From Panorpa germanica (lineage: Eukaryota > Arthropoda > Insecta > Mecoptera > Panorpidae), in NCBI GenBank assembly GCA_963678705.1, contig OY783220.1, forward strand, positions 6,531,001 through 6,595,000: a stretch of DNA of 64,000 nucleotides. Direction: 5' to 3'. Positions 1 to 11,154 of the stretch are shown here, one piece after another; the stretch's first letter is position 1; each line of letters opens with the position of its first letter. The notes under the pieces were generated by a model. That model did not search any database, had not been told where the DNA came from, and was given only the letters and a program-made list of their open reading frames with translations. Made by a program: the position numbers and the translations under genes.

Positions 1-11
1 TGTACCATAAC

Positions 12-404
12 CAGTGTTGCCAACCCCAAAAAACTAAAAAACAGCAGCTCGCAAAAAAAAAAACAGGAGAAAACAGTAGGTAAAGAAAAAAAAGGCAGAT
101 TTCATACTTTTGCTCATATAATTAAAACAATGAACAATTTTCTTAGTTACCAGAACTCACATACATTGTTATATTAATAATCACAACAACAAAAAAATAA
201 AAATAAAAGTAAAATTATTTTCCACTTTCATTCTCAATTGCCTCATCTTCAATATTTTCACACTCAAAAAAATATTTGCATAGTGTAATAGGTGGCGCTG
301 AACGCTAATCGAAAAACAGTAAAAATTAGGAATGAAACAGAAAACAGGGACATCAATGTGAAAACAGCAAATCTACTGTTAAAACAGTAGGGTTGGTAAC
401 ACTG
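12..404. mobile_element. hAT-like MITE with perfect 8-bp TSD
   Basis: Terminal inverted repeats open with CAGTGTTGCCAACCC on the left, and the right end reads CAGTGTTACCAACCC on the other strand, one mismatch. The 8-mer ACCATAAC lies immediately outside both ends (4-11 and 405-412). An 8-bp duplication with CAG/CTG termini is the hAT signature. The 393-bp interior is A-rich, holds several AAACAGTA-type subterminal repeats and has no transposase, so it is a non-autonomous derivative. The 60-codon reading frame at 264-446 (minus) is part of this interior and is not a gene. Confidence 0.85.
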
Positions 405-412
405 ACCATAAC

Positions 413-2084
413 GTTTATACCCCACGTCCTTTCCATTTACATACATATCTGTCTATTCGTGTTCGTAATTTTTCAAATAATTAACAATAAAAGTACTATA
501 TAATTGTACGACAATAATTCGACTAATTCGATAGTTCGACTGCCAGTATATCTTAATCTTCCATCCGTACCCATAGTTCTCGCTGCACTACAAAACCATT
601 GCTTTTATAAGAAAAGAGACGACATGTTTACATCAAGATATGGTTAAATATATGGAGGTTAACCATAAAACTTTGTTGATGGGGAAAAATACAAGCCTTA
701 ACTTTTCCGAATTACTTTTCTGAACTTAGAAAAACCGGCTTCTTCAAAGTCAGTAAAGTAGATTAATGTTTGCGATAGGAGGTTCTTTCTGGCTAAATGA
801 CTTTTTTTGATACAGTATGTTCTGTAGATTGTTTTGTATCAATACTAGTGAAGTCAGTTATACATAGGAGAATCCTGAAATATAGTATCCTATAAATATA
901 TTATTTATTTTATATAAAAATGGTATTTAATTTATTCATTTACAACTAGTGTACTTCTAGATTCACCTGCTATTTGATATATAGGTACAATATAAGTTGA
1001 GACAGTATGATGATAAAGAAAATTCCATAAAAAATCCATAAAAAAAATTCAGGAAAAAAGACCCGAATTGAGGAAAAAATTACATCAGGACAACAACATT
1101 CTAACAAAATATAACATCACGTGTTAGACCAAGGGGGTTGTATATTAATCCATAGATAGATCGTTTAAAATATATAAATGAAATAAGAAATGGCTATTTA
1201 GAATTATTTTGCAGCGCAGTTTGATACTTGCTAGCTTGCCACACGCATAGAAATGGTCTTGAAGTACAAGTTTTACACATGTATTTTACTACAAGTTACT
1301 TTAGTCGTTATAAGGCATTACATTTTCAATCTAGGTGTATATAAACAATAGAATGGTTTCATAATATTTAACTGTAATGATTATTTTGAATTAAGAGTCC
1401 TTAAGTAATTCATGTATTTGTTACAGGCAAAGAAGAGTATTCAGAATAAAAGCAAAATAAATTACGTGGAAATGAATTATAAGTTTGACTGTAAAGAATT
1501 TAGTAATGTTAGTTAAGTAAGTATTACTTAAAAGAATTATGTTTTCTTACTATGTTTAAAATAAAACGATACAAAAGCTGTACCGAATTTTCTGTCAAGA
1601 GCAACTAATGATAAATATAGGCTAGGTATTTCAGCACTGAATAGGATATATTCTACATGATCCAAAATAGTTACTCTGTTATTACTATTATATTAACTCA
1701 CTCTAGTGTGCAGCCAGCTTTTTTCGATATATTTACGGTTTGTTTTTAAGCAGTCTGATCGACTACTTATAAGATTGTTACTATAGATCCCAGGATAAGA
1801 CGTTACAAGAGGAAATGAAAAACTTCTTTTGCATGTTATTCAAGAAATACTATCCTACACACATGTGAGAGTGCAGACGAAATCAGAGACACAATACGTG
1901 TACCTTTTGTACGTGTATATTTTACCAAGAAAATGTCTACCATATATTAGATATTGAGTTTTTCTTGTTATTTTTAGTTTTACGATGATTTTAATATCTT
2001 AGGTCTAATTCGCCGAATGCTTCTTCGATATTATCTTGAAATCTTTGATCGGATCATCTGTCATGGCATTTTGCGATTGTCATT
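413..2084. other. A+T-rich stretch without recognisable gene
   Basis: No reading frame of note and no terminal-repeat structure that I could pair up. Short A/T runs only. Confidence 0.5.
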
Positions 2085-2190
2085 TGTGTATTTTTCTCAA
2101 ACGGCTGCATATATTTTGCAAGATATTAGTAGATATTGTACTGTTATATGACAGTGACATGTATTGCATTGTAGTTTAGGGTAATATGAC
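2085..2190 (+). repeat. Paralogue of the MITE-A flank at 15.5 kb (empty site)
   Basis: This segment (core around ATATTTTGCAAGATAT, then TGTATTGCATTGTAG) matches the sequence flanking the MITE-A copy at 15575-15828. Here the two flanks are joined directly, with AC at 2157-2158 where the filled locus has AT-element-AT. It is an older repeat into one copy of which MITE-A inserted. Confidence 0.7.
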
Positions 2191-2261
2191 TTACTTCAGA
2201 CAAATTTCATGGTTCTGTGAGCTTCTTGTCTTATCACAAATTATGAACCCCTTTCCCCTGA

Positions 2262-2368
2262 TGTGACGTCACACATTTGAAAAAATAATTCGTCTTGTCA
2301 TTTTTCTTTTTTCTACGTTTCTTTATTTCTTTTTTTGATGTTGAATTTAGATATTATGTGACGTCACA
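2262..2368. promoter_or_regulatory. Two identical TGTGACGTCACA palindromes
   Basis: A 13-mer, ATGTGACGTCACA, occurs at 2261-2273 and again at 2356-2368, 95 bases apart. It contains the CRE/ATF core TGACGTCA. It may be a regulatory pair. It may equally be internal sequence of a degraded repeat of the GTCCATAAATTACGT type, since the first copy follows a C-rich run. Nearby genes that it could serve are not visible. Confidence 0.3.
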
Positions 2369-2488
2369 TTCCCTCTCACTCTCTCCTTCTTCTACTATTG
2401 TCACGAATACTTTGTGGAACAACATCTTTTCCCCCTTCATCTTTGTTTATGATGACCCCAAACGTATAATCAATTAACTTGACAACAA

Positions 2489-2585
2489 ATAAATAAACAA
2501 CTCGGAGACACAGCTGTCTGGCTACAAACATCAACGCCTCAAGCATTGTACCACTAGTAAGCCTTTTGTAAACTAGAGTAAAAAA
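2489..2585 (+). repeat. Dispersed repeat, copy 1 of 3
   Basis: Shares the core GACACAGCTGTCTGG and ACAAACATCAACGC with 27890-27990 and, more weakly, 36135-36190. Non-coding; class unknown. Confidence 0.5.
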
Positions 2586-2759
2586 GAGTTCGAAAAAAAA
2601 ATTACTGCAGAATTGCAGCCAAACTGTGTAGTTATACCTTTCACAATTTAATGAATGTATAGATATTGAAATTGTTACAATCTAGTTTGGAAATATAAAT
2701 TATTCCAATTATAGATACATTCAAAATTAAGAATTTTGCATTGTTTTGAATATTAGAAA

Positions 2760-2915
2760 AGTAGTGTCACTAAAACCACTGTAACTTGTAAACCAATGGT
2801 CGGAATGTTATGAAATTTTGACACATATCGTTTGAAGGTTCATACCATTTAAAAATCATATGGATTTGTCAACGGTGGCGCTATTTATATGTCATCCTAC
2901 GAATTTATTGGGTAA
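2760..2915 (+). repeat. Dispersed repeat pair, copy 1
   Basis: About 155 bases align with 60640-60795 in the same orientation. Shared blocks include TTTTGACACATATCGTTTGAAG and AAATCATATGGATTTGTCAA, each under two mismatches, then a GGCGC(C)AT(C)TATATGTCATCCTA stretch. The copies have different in-frame stops, so a shared coding function is not supported. It is probably an old transposon fragment. Confidence 0.75.
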
Positions 2916-3039
2916 GCTGATACATATTTTGTACCTTACATTACGTTTTGTTATTTACAGAAGTTTAACATAATTCTGATTAAATTAATGCAAAAGACAT
3001 TAAAACATTTTTATTATTATTTAATATGTACCTTTAGGC

Positions 3040-3190
3040 CGTCGCTCAAAACGTGGTCAAAATCAATTTGAAATCAGTTTAGTTTCGTTCGTGCCGTGTG
3101 TGCCACTAACAACACAGTTGCAATCTCATTCGGTTCGGGCAGATTCGGGGCTCGCGTTTGCAATCAGTCGACATATGTGCGGACGACCTT
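3040..3190. other. Locally CpG-richer patch
   Basis: About 150 bases are clearly richer in G+C and CpG than the surroundings (GGCCGTCGCTC to GCGGACGACC). No ORF, splice pair or TATA arrangement identifies a gene. It could be a remnant of a GC-richer transposon or a promoter-like region. Confidence 0.25.
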
Positions 3191-5411
3191 ATAAACCTGA
3201 AATAAAATACTTTATTAACGTCATAAAATGTAAATTAAAGAGGAAAGATAATTTTGTAAAGTAACTTTATATTATATTAACATAAAAAATGTTATATTAA
3301 CGAGATATATCTGAGAAGATATAAATTTAACCATTTTGCAATTTTAAAATTTAGAATTTTATCACTGGATGCACTATATTATGCGTGTAACTAATTACAG
3401 TAAACTATCTCCCGCAGAAGTTGCTCTAAAATGCATGTGTTTAATGTTGATAAAATAGAAAAAAATAACTCCATAACTCCCTAACTACCTACGTTACTTG
3501 AAACACTTTGCTTAAGCTAATAATAATATTAAAATTAATATTTCTAGTTCGTATGAACCGGGTTTGTTTATACTTTATGGAATATAAAATGCGGCTGCTA
3601 CAGGACCCAGGATGAATCGGGTATACGAGTAGGAGAGCGTTCACAGGAATAGTAGCTATACTTGTACACACTCTAGAAGAGGAACATGAGCAGGAGCACG
3701 AACAGGAGTATACTGGAACGGCCGGAAAAAGGGATATTATGTCCACATGTTACAAGATGAAGTATATTGCACGAATCCATTATTACAACACAAGTACAGT
3801 CAGTTTACTTGACAAGACAAAGCGCAAAAAAACGTTCTTGGATATTTAATAAAATATGAAACATGTTGCTACTTGCTTTGCTACAGCTACAGCACACACT
3901 GAGACAGTGAGACAGTGAGAGATGAGTTATTGTGATATAATTTATGTAGAATGTAACACTATATGGACATGGGGGTGTGTAGGAAGGGGGTAAAGGGTGT
4001 TATGGTGAAGCGTAGCTGTGAGAGACTAAAACCTTGAAATTGTTGATTTAGTGTACAAGATGTTGTGGAAAATTCCATGAGGCTAAGCACTATTAATAAC
4101 ATGGCCATCACCTATGATCTTCTACTATGTGGCAGTTTTTGTGAGGCACCTCATATATGTGAATTACATTGCTACCTAATAAGTTTACGATTATGTATAC
4201 ATATAACAAATTTAACTTTATAACAACCAAACTTAGAAAATATCTTAGAACAATCAGTTCAACTCAAATGCCAATTCTCTCGTCACTGCTACTTAAAAAT
4301 TAACTCTTCTCATTTATACTTCTTAAAAACGCCTTTGTAAGGATTATAAAATATTAATAACTCCTTTTTAAAGATTGAAAGCTTTTAGAATAGCTATACA
4401 ATAATGAAATAAGACCCTTTCTTTCAGATTGAATAGTACTAGGTTTTCTTTAAGTAAATTGCCTTAATTTAATATCTTTAATTCACTTGTTATAACTAAG
4501 CCAATGATGCTCGTTGATAACAGGAAAGAAACGGTTTATGATGAATGAAAGAAATGTGAAATGTTTGTAGGCAGTTGGATAGATAATGAAATGATTTGTG
4601 AATGAGTATTTGATTAGGATTGAATTGATTGTTGGTGCCGCAGTGCAGCGAAGAATGCACGAGTTTATACTATTAAAACGTTTTAGATAAAGGAGAATCA
4701 GAGTGTCTTAAGGTGGGGGTCATCTATAATTTCTAACAGGAAATATCAAAACGAATGTTTTGAACCATAAATGGTGCTAATGTTGGGTTTCGTCCAATAG
4801 GTTTATGTACATTTTATTAAAGAATTTAAAACTTAGAGTAAGATAAAGAAACTTTATTAATAAAAAAATATCCAGGCAGAAGTGTAACGTTAGAATTAGC
4901 TTGTACCACGCATTAATAGACTATCTGCGACATTAAAAAAAAAAATCTATAAATTAAAAATGAAAAATCATAAAATTTCTACTAATTATTTTAGTACAGT
5001 TACATTTATTAAATAAAATGAAAAAGAAAACACTTATAGTATTTATTTCAAGAGCACATACATCTATTGAATAGATATTCCATAAGAGATTTTTTCCTTT
5101 CGTATAATTTTAATTGTAAAGATAGATTTTCCCAGAGCGATGCACTCTGAATTTTTTATTAAGATATCAAAGGAAAATAAAAGGAAAAGGGTTTAGTACT
5201 TGTAGATAGCTAGATATGGGTGCATGAGAGTTTTCTTGAAACTTCAAAAAGAGTTTTTTGTTCTTTTTTTACTTTTAAATTGTGCAAAGAATTATCAATG
5301 ATCAAAAGCTTTGAGGCTTCGAGAGATACGAGAGAAAAAATATTCTACAATTTATTTATAAAACCTATCGACAGAACTTGCTTTAGATAGAGACTGTACA
5401 TAACGTATGTT
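3191..5411. other. A+T-rich stretch without recognisable gene
   Basis: Contains a short purine repeat near 3670-3710 (GAGCAGGAGCACGAACAGGAG-like), whose reverse strand reads as Ser-Cys repeats, and GACAGTGA repeats near 3900. Nothing here supports a gene. Confidence 0.4.
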
Positions 5412-5421
5412 ACATATATAC

Positions 5422-5476
<55 letters not shown>

Positions 5477-5489
5477 TATATATATATAC
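5412..5489. repeat. (TA)n microsatellite
   Basis: Nearly uninterrupted TA dinucleotide run of about 75 bases with single interruptions (TTTA, TAGA, TACA). Confidence 0.95.
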
Positions 5490-5532
5490 ATCGCCATATC
5501 AATTACTATCATTTACCATTAGAAAACTAACT

Positions 5533-5847
5533 TTATTTTAATAAGATAATACAACTTTCGATCCTCCATGCGAGGTCATTTTCAGGTAAAGCAAAATAAT
5601 TTATTCGCAATCTATACTGACGCACAGTTCCATTACCAATATTAGTCCTCATGTTATAAGGCGAGGTGGAAAAAACAAATGGAGGAGAACCTCTAGAAAA
5701 TAGGTAAGAGAAATTAGAAGATGAAGGCAACCAATAGGAAGGAATGGAACAAAATCTTAAAGAAGGCCAGTGGTCTACAAGAACTATAGCGCCAAGATGA
5801 AGATGATGAATATACGAGTATGCGTTTCGTGTTCTGCAGAAATGCAT
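5533..5847 (-). CDS. Hypothetical 104-aa reading frame, probably chance or relic
   Basis: An open frame of 104 codons on the minus strand, in sequence less A+T-rich than its surroundings. I recognise no family and see no clear catalytic or metal-binding motif. A second frame just upstream on the same strand (5888-6106, 72 codons) is equally unidentified. With a stop roughly every 12 codons expected at this base composition, frames of this length are rare but not remarkable over 64 kb in six frames. It could be a fragment of a mobile element ORF. Confidence 0.12.
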   Translation of the reverse strand: MHFCRTRNAYSYIHHLHLGAIVLVDHWPSLRFCSIPSYWLPSSSNFSYLFSRGSPPFVFSTSPYNMRTNIGNGTVRQYRLRINYFALPENDLAWRIESCIILLK

Positions 5848-6155
5848 CCGTTATGAATTGAATCTTTGTTCTAAGTACTAAGTATATCTAATAATAAGAT
5901 AAGTCGAATAACTGAATTGACAATCGTAGTAATTTAACTTTGACATTGTTGCTAGTAGTGACGTAGAATTCTTTGATATATTTAAAAGAGAGTAAAACGA
6001 CATCGGAACTCTTAAAAACCATAGCACGTGCACCGAAACTAAAGTTAAAAATAGGTAACATGAAACGTGCGTTCAAATATGTATTCAACGTGTAAAAGAA
6101 TTTCACTTTATAAAAGAAAGTAGATGCTAAATACTTGAAAGTTTCTGCAAAACAA

Positions 6156-6195
6156 AAACCATTTGTTGGAAGAAATTATACAACACACCTAAACC
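6156..6195 (-). repeat. Fragment of a repeat shared with 11.0, 12.0 and 50.1 kb
   Basis: ATTTGTTGGAAGAAATTATACAAC is the reverse complement of the block near 50118-50180 and matches 10980-11060 in the same orientation. Only the outer part of the repeat is kept. Confidence 0.45.
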
Positions 6196-6430
6196 GGAAA
6201 AACATTTATCTTAATACATCGTATGCTTTGTTGGTACTACGTATTAACCAAGGCAGTTTTAGATACTATTAAATAATTTTGGAATGAATTTTATAAATTC
6301 GACTAGTTGAATAGAACTAGTCTACAGCGAAGTCATTTGGATATTTGTCCATAGTGGATTGTAATATATCTCTCTATAGGAGTGTTTTTTTTTCTTTTTC
6401 TATCAGAGAGAATTTTAACCTTTAGTTTAT

Positions 6431-7034
6431 TTGTACTCTTCTTCTTTATTCAGAGTTTCTCGGGTTTCACCCGATTTTCTTATGAATAATTTCTTCCCGA
6501 TAATATTCTGTTTTCTTTTTTTTCGAACTTTATATCCAAATCTCGGTTTCTTATATTCAAATTTCGGTTTCGCAATCAAAAAGGTGGTGTTAAAACGAAG
6601 CGTAAGGGAAGTCTATAACGCACTGCTCTTTGAAGTTCATTTCTTGATTTAACTGTATTTCTGCATTGCCACAGAATGTGGTCAGGATCTGCCTCCTCTT
6701 GTTTCTTGCTATGGATGCTCCAGAGCTCCAGTATGATTCTTTCTTAGTCTTGAGGTCATTGTCATTAATCTTGTATTGCGTTGTATTTTATAAAATTCTT
6801 TACTTTTATCAGAATTATCCCACTTGTGTTGTGAATTATTTCATTTCATTTTTTTATAGTTCAGATTTCATATTCGATTTTATAAAATATGCAATACAGT
6901 TATCACAAGAAGCAGTTAGCTTAGTCATTTGGTCGGCTCTTTCATTTCCCTTAATTCCTTTATGTGATGGTATTCAAATTAGGTTAATATTTCGACCTTT
7001 ATCTTTTTCCCTATTTATTTTCTCTTTGACATAA
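6431..7034 (-). pseudogene. Non-LTR retrotransposon 3' fragment (RNase H and C-terminal Cys/His)
   Basis: Read on the minus strand, 6919-6975 encodes PSHKGIKGNERADQMTK, the C-terminal part of the RNase H domain of I/R1/Jockey-type non-LTR elements, where the usual form is WIPSHxGIxGNExAD. Downstream, 6663-6694 encodes DPDHILWQC, matching the C-terminal Cys/His motif of these pols. Several stops and frame changes lie between. The long plus-strand frames 6431-6652 and 6666-7034 are antisense to this relic and are not genes. No reverse transcriptase domain is left. Confidence 0.75.
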
Positions 7035-7283
7035 TAAATGTTGTTGTCTAATTGTTTATTGATTTCCTTAGTGCTGAAAGACTGTATGTCTGATATCAGT
7101 AATAATTAGATCTACAATGTACGAGGCAAATTTTTTAAGTAAGTACCGTTTTGCGATTCCGACTTTGCAGCGCTACGGTCGGCGTTTCGCGCATGCGCGC
7201 TGGTTAACTACATCTCTTGTCTACGCACTGACGCCATTACAGTCTGATTCTTCATTGTATACGTTGTTTACTGAGTGTTTAAG

Positions 7284-7490
7284 ATGCCTCCGACAATCGT
7301 GCGTTCCGCCGATTGTGAAGTACGGGCTGTTATACGATTTCTTAGTGCTAAAGGCGTAAAACCGATCGATATTCATCGTGAGATCTGTGAAGTTTACGGA
7401 CAAAACATTATGAGTGATGGAATGGTAAGGAAATGGATGAGAGCATTTAAAGATGGCCGCACAAATGTGTATGATGAAGAACGGAGTTGA
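7284..7490 (+). pseudogene. Mariner transposase N-terminal HTH fragment
   Basis: Starts at ATG 7284 (MPPTIVRSADCEVRAVIRFL) and runs 68 codons to TGA at 7488-7490. The segment has the family's DNA-binding helix-turn-helix layout: RAVIRFLSAKG, then DIHREI, then MSDGMVRKWMRAFKDGRTNV and a DEERS end, where intact proteins continue into the catalytic core. The break just after DEERS is where the internal deletion joins. The family binds element TIRs and catalyses cut-and-paste at TA; this fragment has no catalytic residues. Confidence 0.9.
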
Positions 7491-7513
7491 TACGGAGTTG
7501 AGTTGTGATACAG

Positions 7514-7618
7514 TGGTTAACAAGTCAGGCGGCAGAATTTTATGAGGAGGGTATTCAAAAACTGGTGCCACGTTATGACAAGTGCCTCAATATTCACGGA
7601 AATTATGTAGAAAAGTAG
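7514..7618 (+). pseudogene. Mariner transposase C-terminal fragment
   Basis: In a different frame from the N-terminal part, 34 codons read WLTSQAAEFYEEGIQKLVPR, then YDKCLNIHGNYVEK and TAG at 7616-7618. This is the typical end of this transposase type (GI.KLVPRW.KCL...GDYVEK). About 25 bases of out-of-frame sequence separate the two pieces, so the deletion removed the whole catalytic region. Confidence 0.85.
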
Positions 7619-7718
7619 ATTAAGGTACAGGCTTTCATGTAAAAATAAAATTATTGCGATATCTTTGCACGTCTTTTTTTAATTCCAAAACGGTACTTAC
7701 TTAAAAAACACGCCTCGT

Positions 7719-8441
7719 TTAACACAAGTCTAACGTCTATTCATATTGTGTTAACCTGCTTTCTGCTGGCGCTAGCACATCTTTCATAAGACAAGTATTA
7801 CAGATTTCTTATATAAAAAGGAAAGAAGGAAAAGACGCATCCTGCATACATATCTATAATCAATGTATGTACATCAGTTTCGATATAAAATATACTTACA
7901 TATAGGAAGTAATCTTTCATCTATAGATTATAGGGCAAATACTACATTCAAGTATATGGTAGTCAAGTCAAGTAAATGTACGAGTATTGTACTAGGTGCT
8001 GGTAACTGACTTCACTCGAATCAATACTATGCAGAACAAAAGAGGATCTATCTCGTTGACAGGACTTGGTCAGGATTTTAAATTCAAATAGAAAACGTGA
8101 ACTGCTTCCAAGTCAGTGGATACCTCAATACTCTCGTTCACGTCAGTCCCCCTTCCTCCCCCCATACCTCCCTAGTTTTATTCTTCCACCCGTTGCCCTC
8201 TCGTTAAGGGAATTGTTACATCACGGTTCACACAAACTAGCAGTAAGGTTAACATTAAATTAAAAGCCCGGCGAGGTACGCTTATTGCAGGAGACTGTGT
8301 TCATCTTTGCAGTAAATTGAAAAGTAAAATGAACCTAAAGAACGTCTCCGCTGGTTTTAAATCCAACATTTTACCATTCTTTTGTTAAGAAACTTACCAA
8401 CGGGTTTAATAACTCGATACAAAAGCAAACTGTTCAATTTT
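7719..8441. other. No gene seen
   Basis: Ordinary A+T-rich DNA with a C-rich patch near 8150-8200. No paired repeats or supported ORF. Confidence 0.4.
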
Positions 8442-8852
8442 ATGCTGGTTTCACATCAAAGAGACAGTTCAATAAAGCACGAACAAAAACACCAATTATT
8501 ACAACAAAGAGACAGTTCTTAAAACATTTTTGTCTTTAAAAACTGTGTTAGTAAACTCAAGGAAAAAGGAAGGATCAAAGGAAAACACGTTTGTTGTTGT
8601 TTTTTAGTCTGCTTGATTTGAACACGCAGTTTTGTTTTTTGTGAACATTTGAGCTTGTCAGTTGTTGTTTATCATGTTTATAATTTTTATGAGACACATA
8701 GAAAAACATTAAAAACAAAACCAGTCTATTTAGTGTGAACAGCCTGTTTTCGACAAACAGAACTGTTTTAAAATAAAACAAAACGTGTTTTTGTTTTGCT
8801 TTTTGACAACAAAACTGTTTTTAAAACTGTCTCTATGGTGTTAAACTGGCAT
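8442..8852. mobile_element. Fold-back MITE with long inverted repeats
   Basis: The left arm starts ATGCTGGTTTCACATCAAAG (8442) and the right arm (8825-8852) reads ATGCCAGTTTAACACCATAG on the opposite strand; both continue AGACAGTT. Inside, further copies of AGAGACAGTT and complementary GTTTTTAAAACTGT blocks make most of the 411 bp self-complementary. No transposase. The target duplication is not clear, so I do not assign a superfamily. Confidence 0.75.
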
Positions 8853-9107
8853 TCGTATATCCAGGAACAGGGTGAGGCAGTGAAGCTGCATGATTTCAAA
8901 TCTTGCTAGCGGGATAGGTGAGGAGTAATAGAAGTGGGGGACTTGGCCTTGAACGTCTAGGCAGTTGAAAGTGTTAGTAGCCTTGGAACTATTTTCCACT
9001 ATTGCATATCTCATTTATGTTTAAATAAATCAACTTTTCTTTAATCTCTAATTTTTGTCATTTATTTAAATCATGCCGTTTCACTGCCTCACTCTGTAGA
9101 AGGGAAT

Positions 9108-9175
9108 GATGTTCAAAAAGATTTATGCTTGGCACTAGACTCCTGTATCTTCGACTTTGAATCCTTGATCAACAA
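9108..9175 (+). repeat. SINE-like fragment (copy 1 of 3)
   Basis: TTTATGCTTGGCACTAGACTC, then CTTCGACTTTGAATCC, matches 12421-12500 and more loosely 47317-47400. The order is consistent with the 3' half of a tRNA-derived head (B-box-like region), but the A-box side is lost here. Confidence 0.4.
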
Positions 9176-9432
9176 ATTATTATCTCGATTTGGTTGTTGT
9201 CCGAAATACTTTAATTGTTTGCTCATATTTATATAACTTATGGAATACACACAGACACACATATTACATGCATATATATTTTAGGAATTCTAAATTTTTA
9301 ATCAAACTTATGTGTTGCTAACTTACATACACATTATAATAATTATACTGTTTAACTTTAATCATACTATCCATACCTGAAATCAAAGAAACTACATTTA
9401 AAGTTTATTATTTAAATTGTCAATTCCTTTAT

Positions 9433-9536
9433 ATCTAATTTTATTATAACTTAACATTATGCACAGTGAATTCTGTCAACTCTGGTCAGTGTTACCCACT
9501 AAAGAAATATAATTTCTTTACATATATATATATAAC
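9433..9536 (+). repeat. Dispersed repeat, inverted partner at 49.8 kb
   Basis: CTAATTTTATTATAACTTAACATTATGCACAGTGAATTCTGTCAACTC, split here for length, aligns with the reverse complement of 49798-49964. After about 75 bases missing from this copy, both continue with ATATAATTTCTTTACATATATAT. Class unknown. Confidence 0.65.
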
Positions 9537-10979
9537 ATTTTTATTTAAACAAAATTGTAATGTGTACGTATAAAATTCATTACTCTCTTATCGGTAGATA
9601 ATTTTTTCCACGCTTCTATCTTAATTACAATTAATTTGTTCCGTGTTCCGCAGTGGCACCCTAAACCGGGTAAACAGCACCTTGGGCCGAGCACCCGTGT
9701 TTCATTGACGGCGGACAGACATCGATGTATTAGCGTGCTTAACAAAGATAAACGAATTTATGGCATTTCAACATGATTTTTCCGTGATAGTCTTTGCTTT
9801 AACCAAGACCAAAGGTTGAAGGTTAAATTTATATTAGAACGTTAATGTTATTTCATGATTTTTCAACTTTTGTTTTTATTATTGTTTATTTTACTGTTGT
9901 ACTTGTGTAATACTGTTACATTGTACATTGATTTTACAATTGGTTACATAATAAATCCACGAAGTTATAATATTGATGTTATAGGTGTTTTTTCATTAAA
10001 TCATTATAGCACCTAGATACTATTTCACTTATTAATTTTTACTGTACATTTCTCACAGTGCACTAAAGAGTGTTCTCATATTTTGGATAGCGTTATTTTA
10101 TCAGATTGTTTGCAAGCCTACGAAACTAAATTGTTTTCGTTGTTCTTCAAGAGAAATATTTGGAAACAAACTAACCTACAACAAAAGACATAAATCCATA
10201 ATCTACGAAATCCTTCAAGAAACTTAATGCACATTTAACATTGTCTTAAGATATAAATTAAAAAGATGTGTAATTGACATTTGATTTGTATATCTTCAAC
10301 AAAAATATTGTGTCCAGTAAGAGTTCTGAATGGTATTTTCCTAATTCAGAGATAAACTGTCGTAACTGATATTTATACAGTGAAGTATATAAATGTAAAT
10401 AGTAATTCTATTTCTCTCTCTCCTATTATTTTAAGATTTGTTTATTACCTCCCCACAATACTTACCCCTTCTGTAATTACGGTATAAAATACTACAAACC
10501 GATTTATATTATATAATTCGTGCGGGCTCATAATTACACCCGGTACAGTTGTACTTGCATCAGCTATTATTTTGACATTAGAAAAACATAAGAACATGCA
10601 GGCAAATTACAAGCATTTTATGTTGAATAATGTTTTCATATAAACAACAGAATAATAATATTTAACGATTTATATTACACTGTAGAAAAAAATTGGTCGA
10701 AAAAATGCTTTAGACGCAGTCTCTGTTAGACTAAAGCTCACAGAAAAATCTGCATTAGGTTTGACTCTTTTACATGTGAAAAGGAAAACTGCTGTCCTCA
10801 ATTCCTAAATTATACGGCTCGATAACGAATTTCGTTGACTATTATTGTTAAAAGAATAACGTTGTATAACAATTTAGAAACGTAGATTTAAAAAGCAAAA
10901 GAAATTACAACAATTAGTTAATAAGTGTTATTATATTCAATTGTTTCACTAATGTTAAACCAACTGCTCTGGACACGAC
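9537..10979. other. No gene seen
   Basis: A slightly GC-richer block at about 9640-9730 carries a 66-codon minus frame with Cys-rich text that I do not recognise. The rest is A+T-rich with no supported feature. Confidence 0.4.
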
Positions 10980-11060
10980 AAAAAAAGCTGCGTCCAAACC
11001 TGCGCGACTCTAACATGCGATTTGTTGGAAGAAGTTGTACAACCGAAGTAAATAACAACT
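10980..11060 (-). repeat. Repeat copy, inverted relative to 12.0 and 50.1 kb
   Basis: The reverse complement reads TGTACAACTTCTTCCAACAAAT, then CGCATGTTAGAGTCGCGCAGGTTTGGACG. It matches 12000-12045 (GTCGCATGTTGGAGTCGCAC) and 50118-50180. Three or four copies in one window suggest a medium-abundance element. Confidence 0.55.
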
Positions 11061-11154
11061 TTGTCAGTAATACTTATTCACTGAGACGGTTTTATAAGTT
11101 TATAAAATAAATTAATAAATTAAGTAATAAAAGTTAGGTCAATCCTTACATTTA

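Larger units (their letters stand above)
7121..7718 (+). mobile_element. Internally deleted mariner-like element
   Basis: Inverted repeats of about 32 bp bound the element: 7121-7153 begins ACGAGGCAAATTTTTTAAGT, and the right end (7687-7718) reads ACGAGGCGTGTTTTTTAAGT on the other strand. Both continue AAGTACCGTTTTG. A TA lies at the left boundary (7120-7121); the right-hand TA is not preserved. Between the ends lie the N-terminus and the extreme C-terminus of a mariner transposase, so the element is about 600 bp instead of about 1.3 kb. It lacks the DDD/DDE core and could only move in trans. Confidence 0.9.

Noticed and set aside
6666-7034. Longest plus-strand reading frame (122 codons)
   Set aside because: It is the antisense of a recognisable RNase H/Cys-His retrotransposon fragment on the minus strand, so its openness needs no separate gene.
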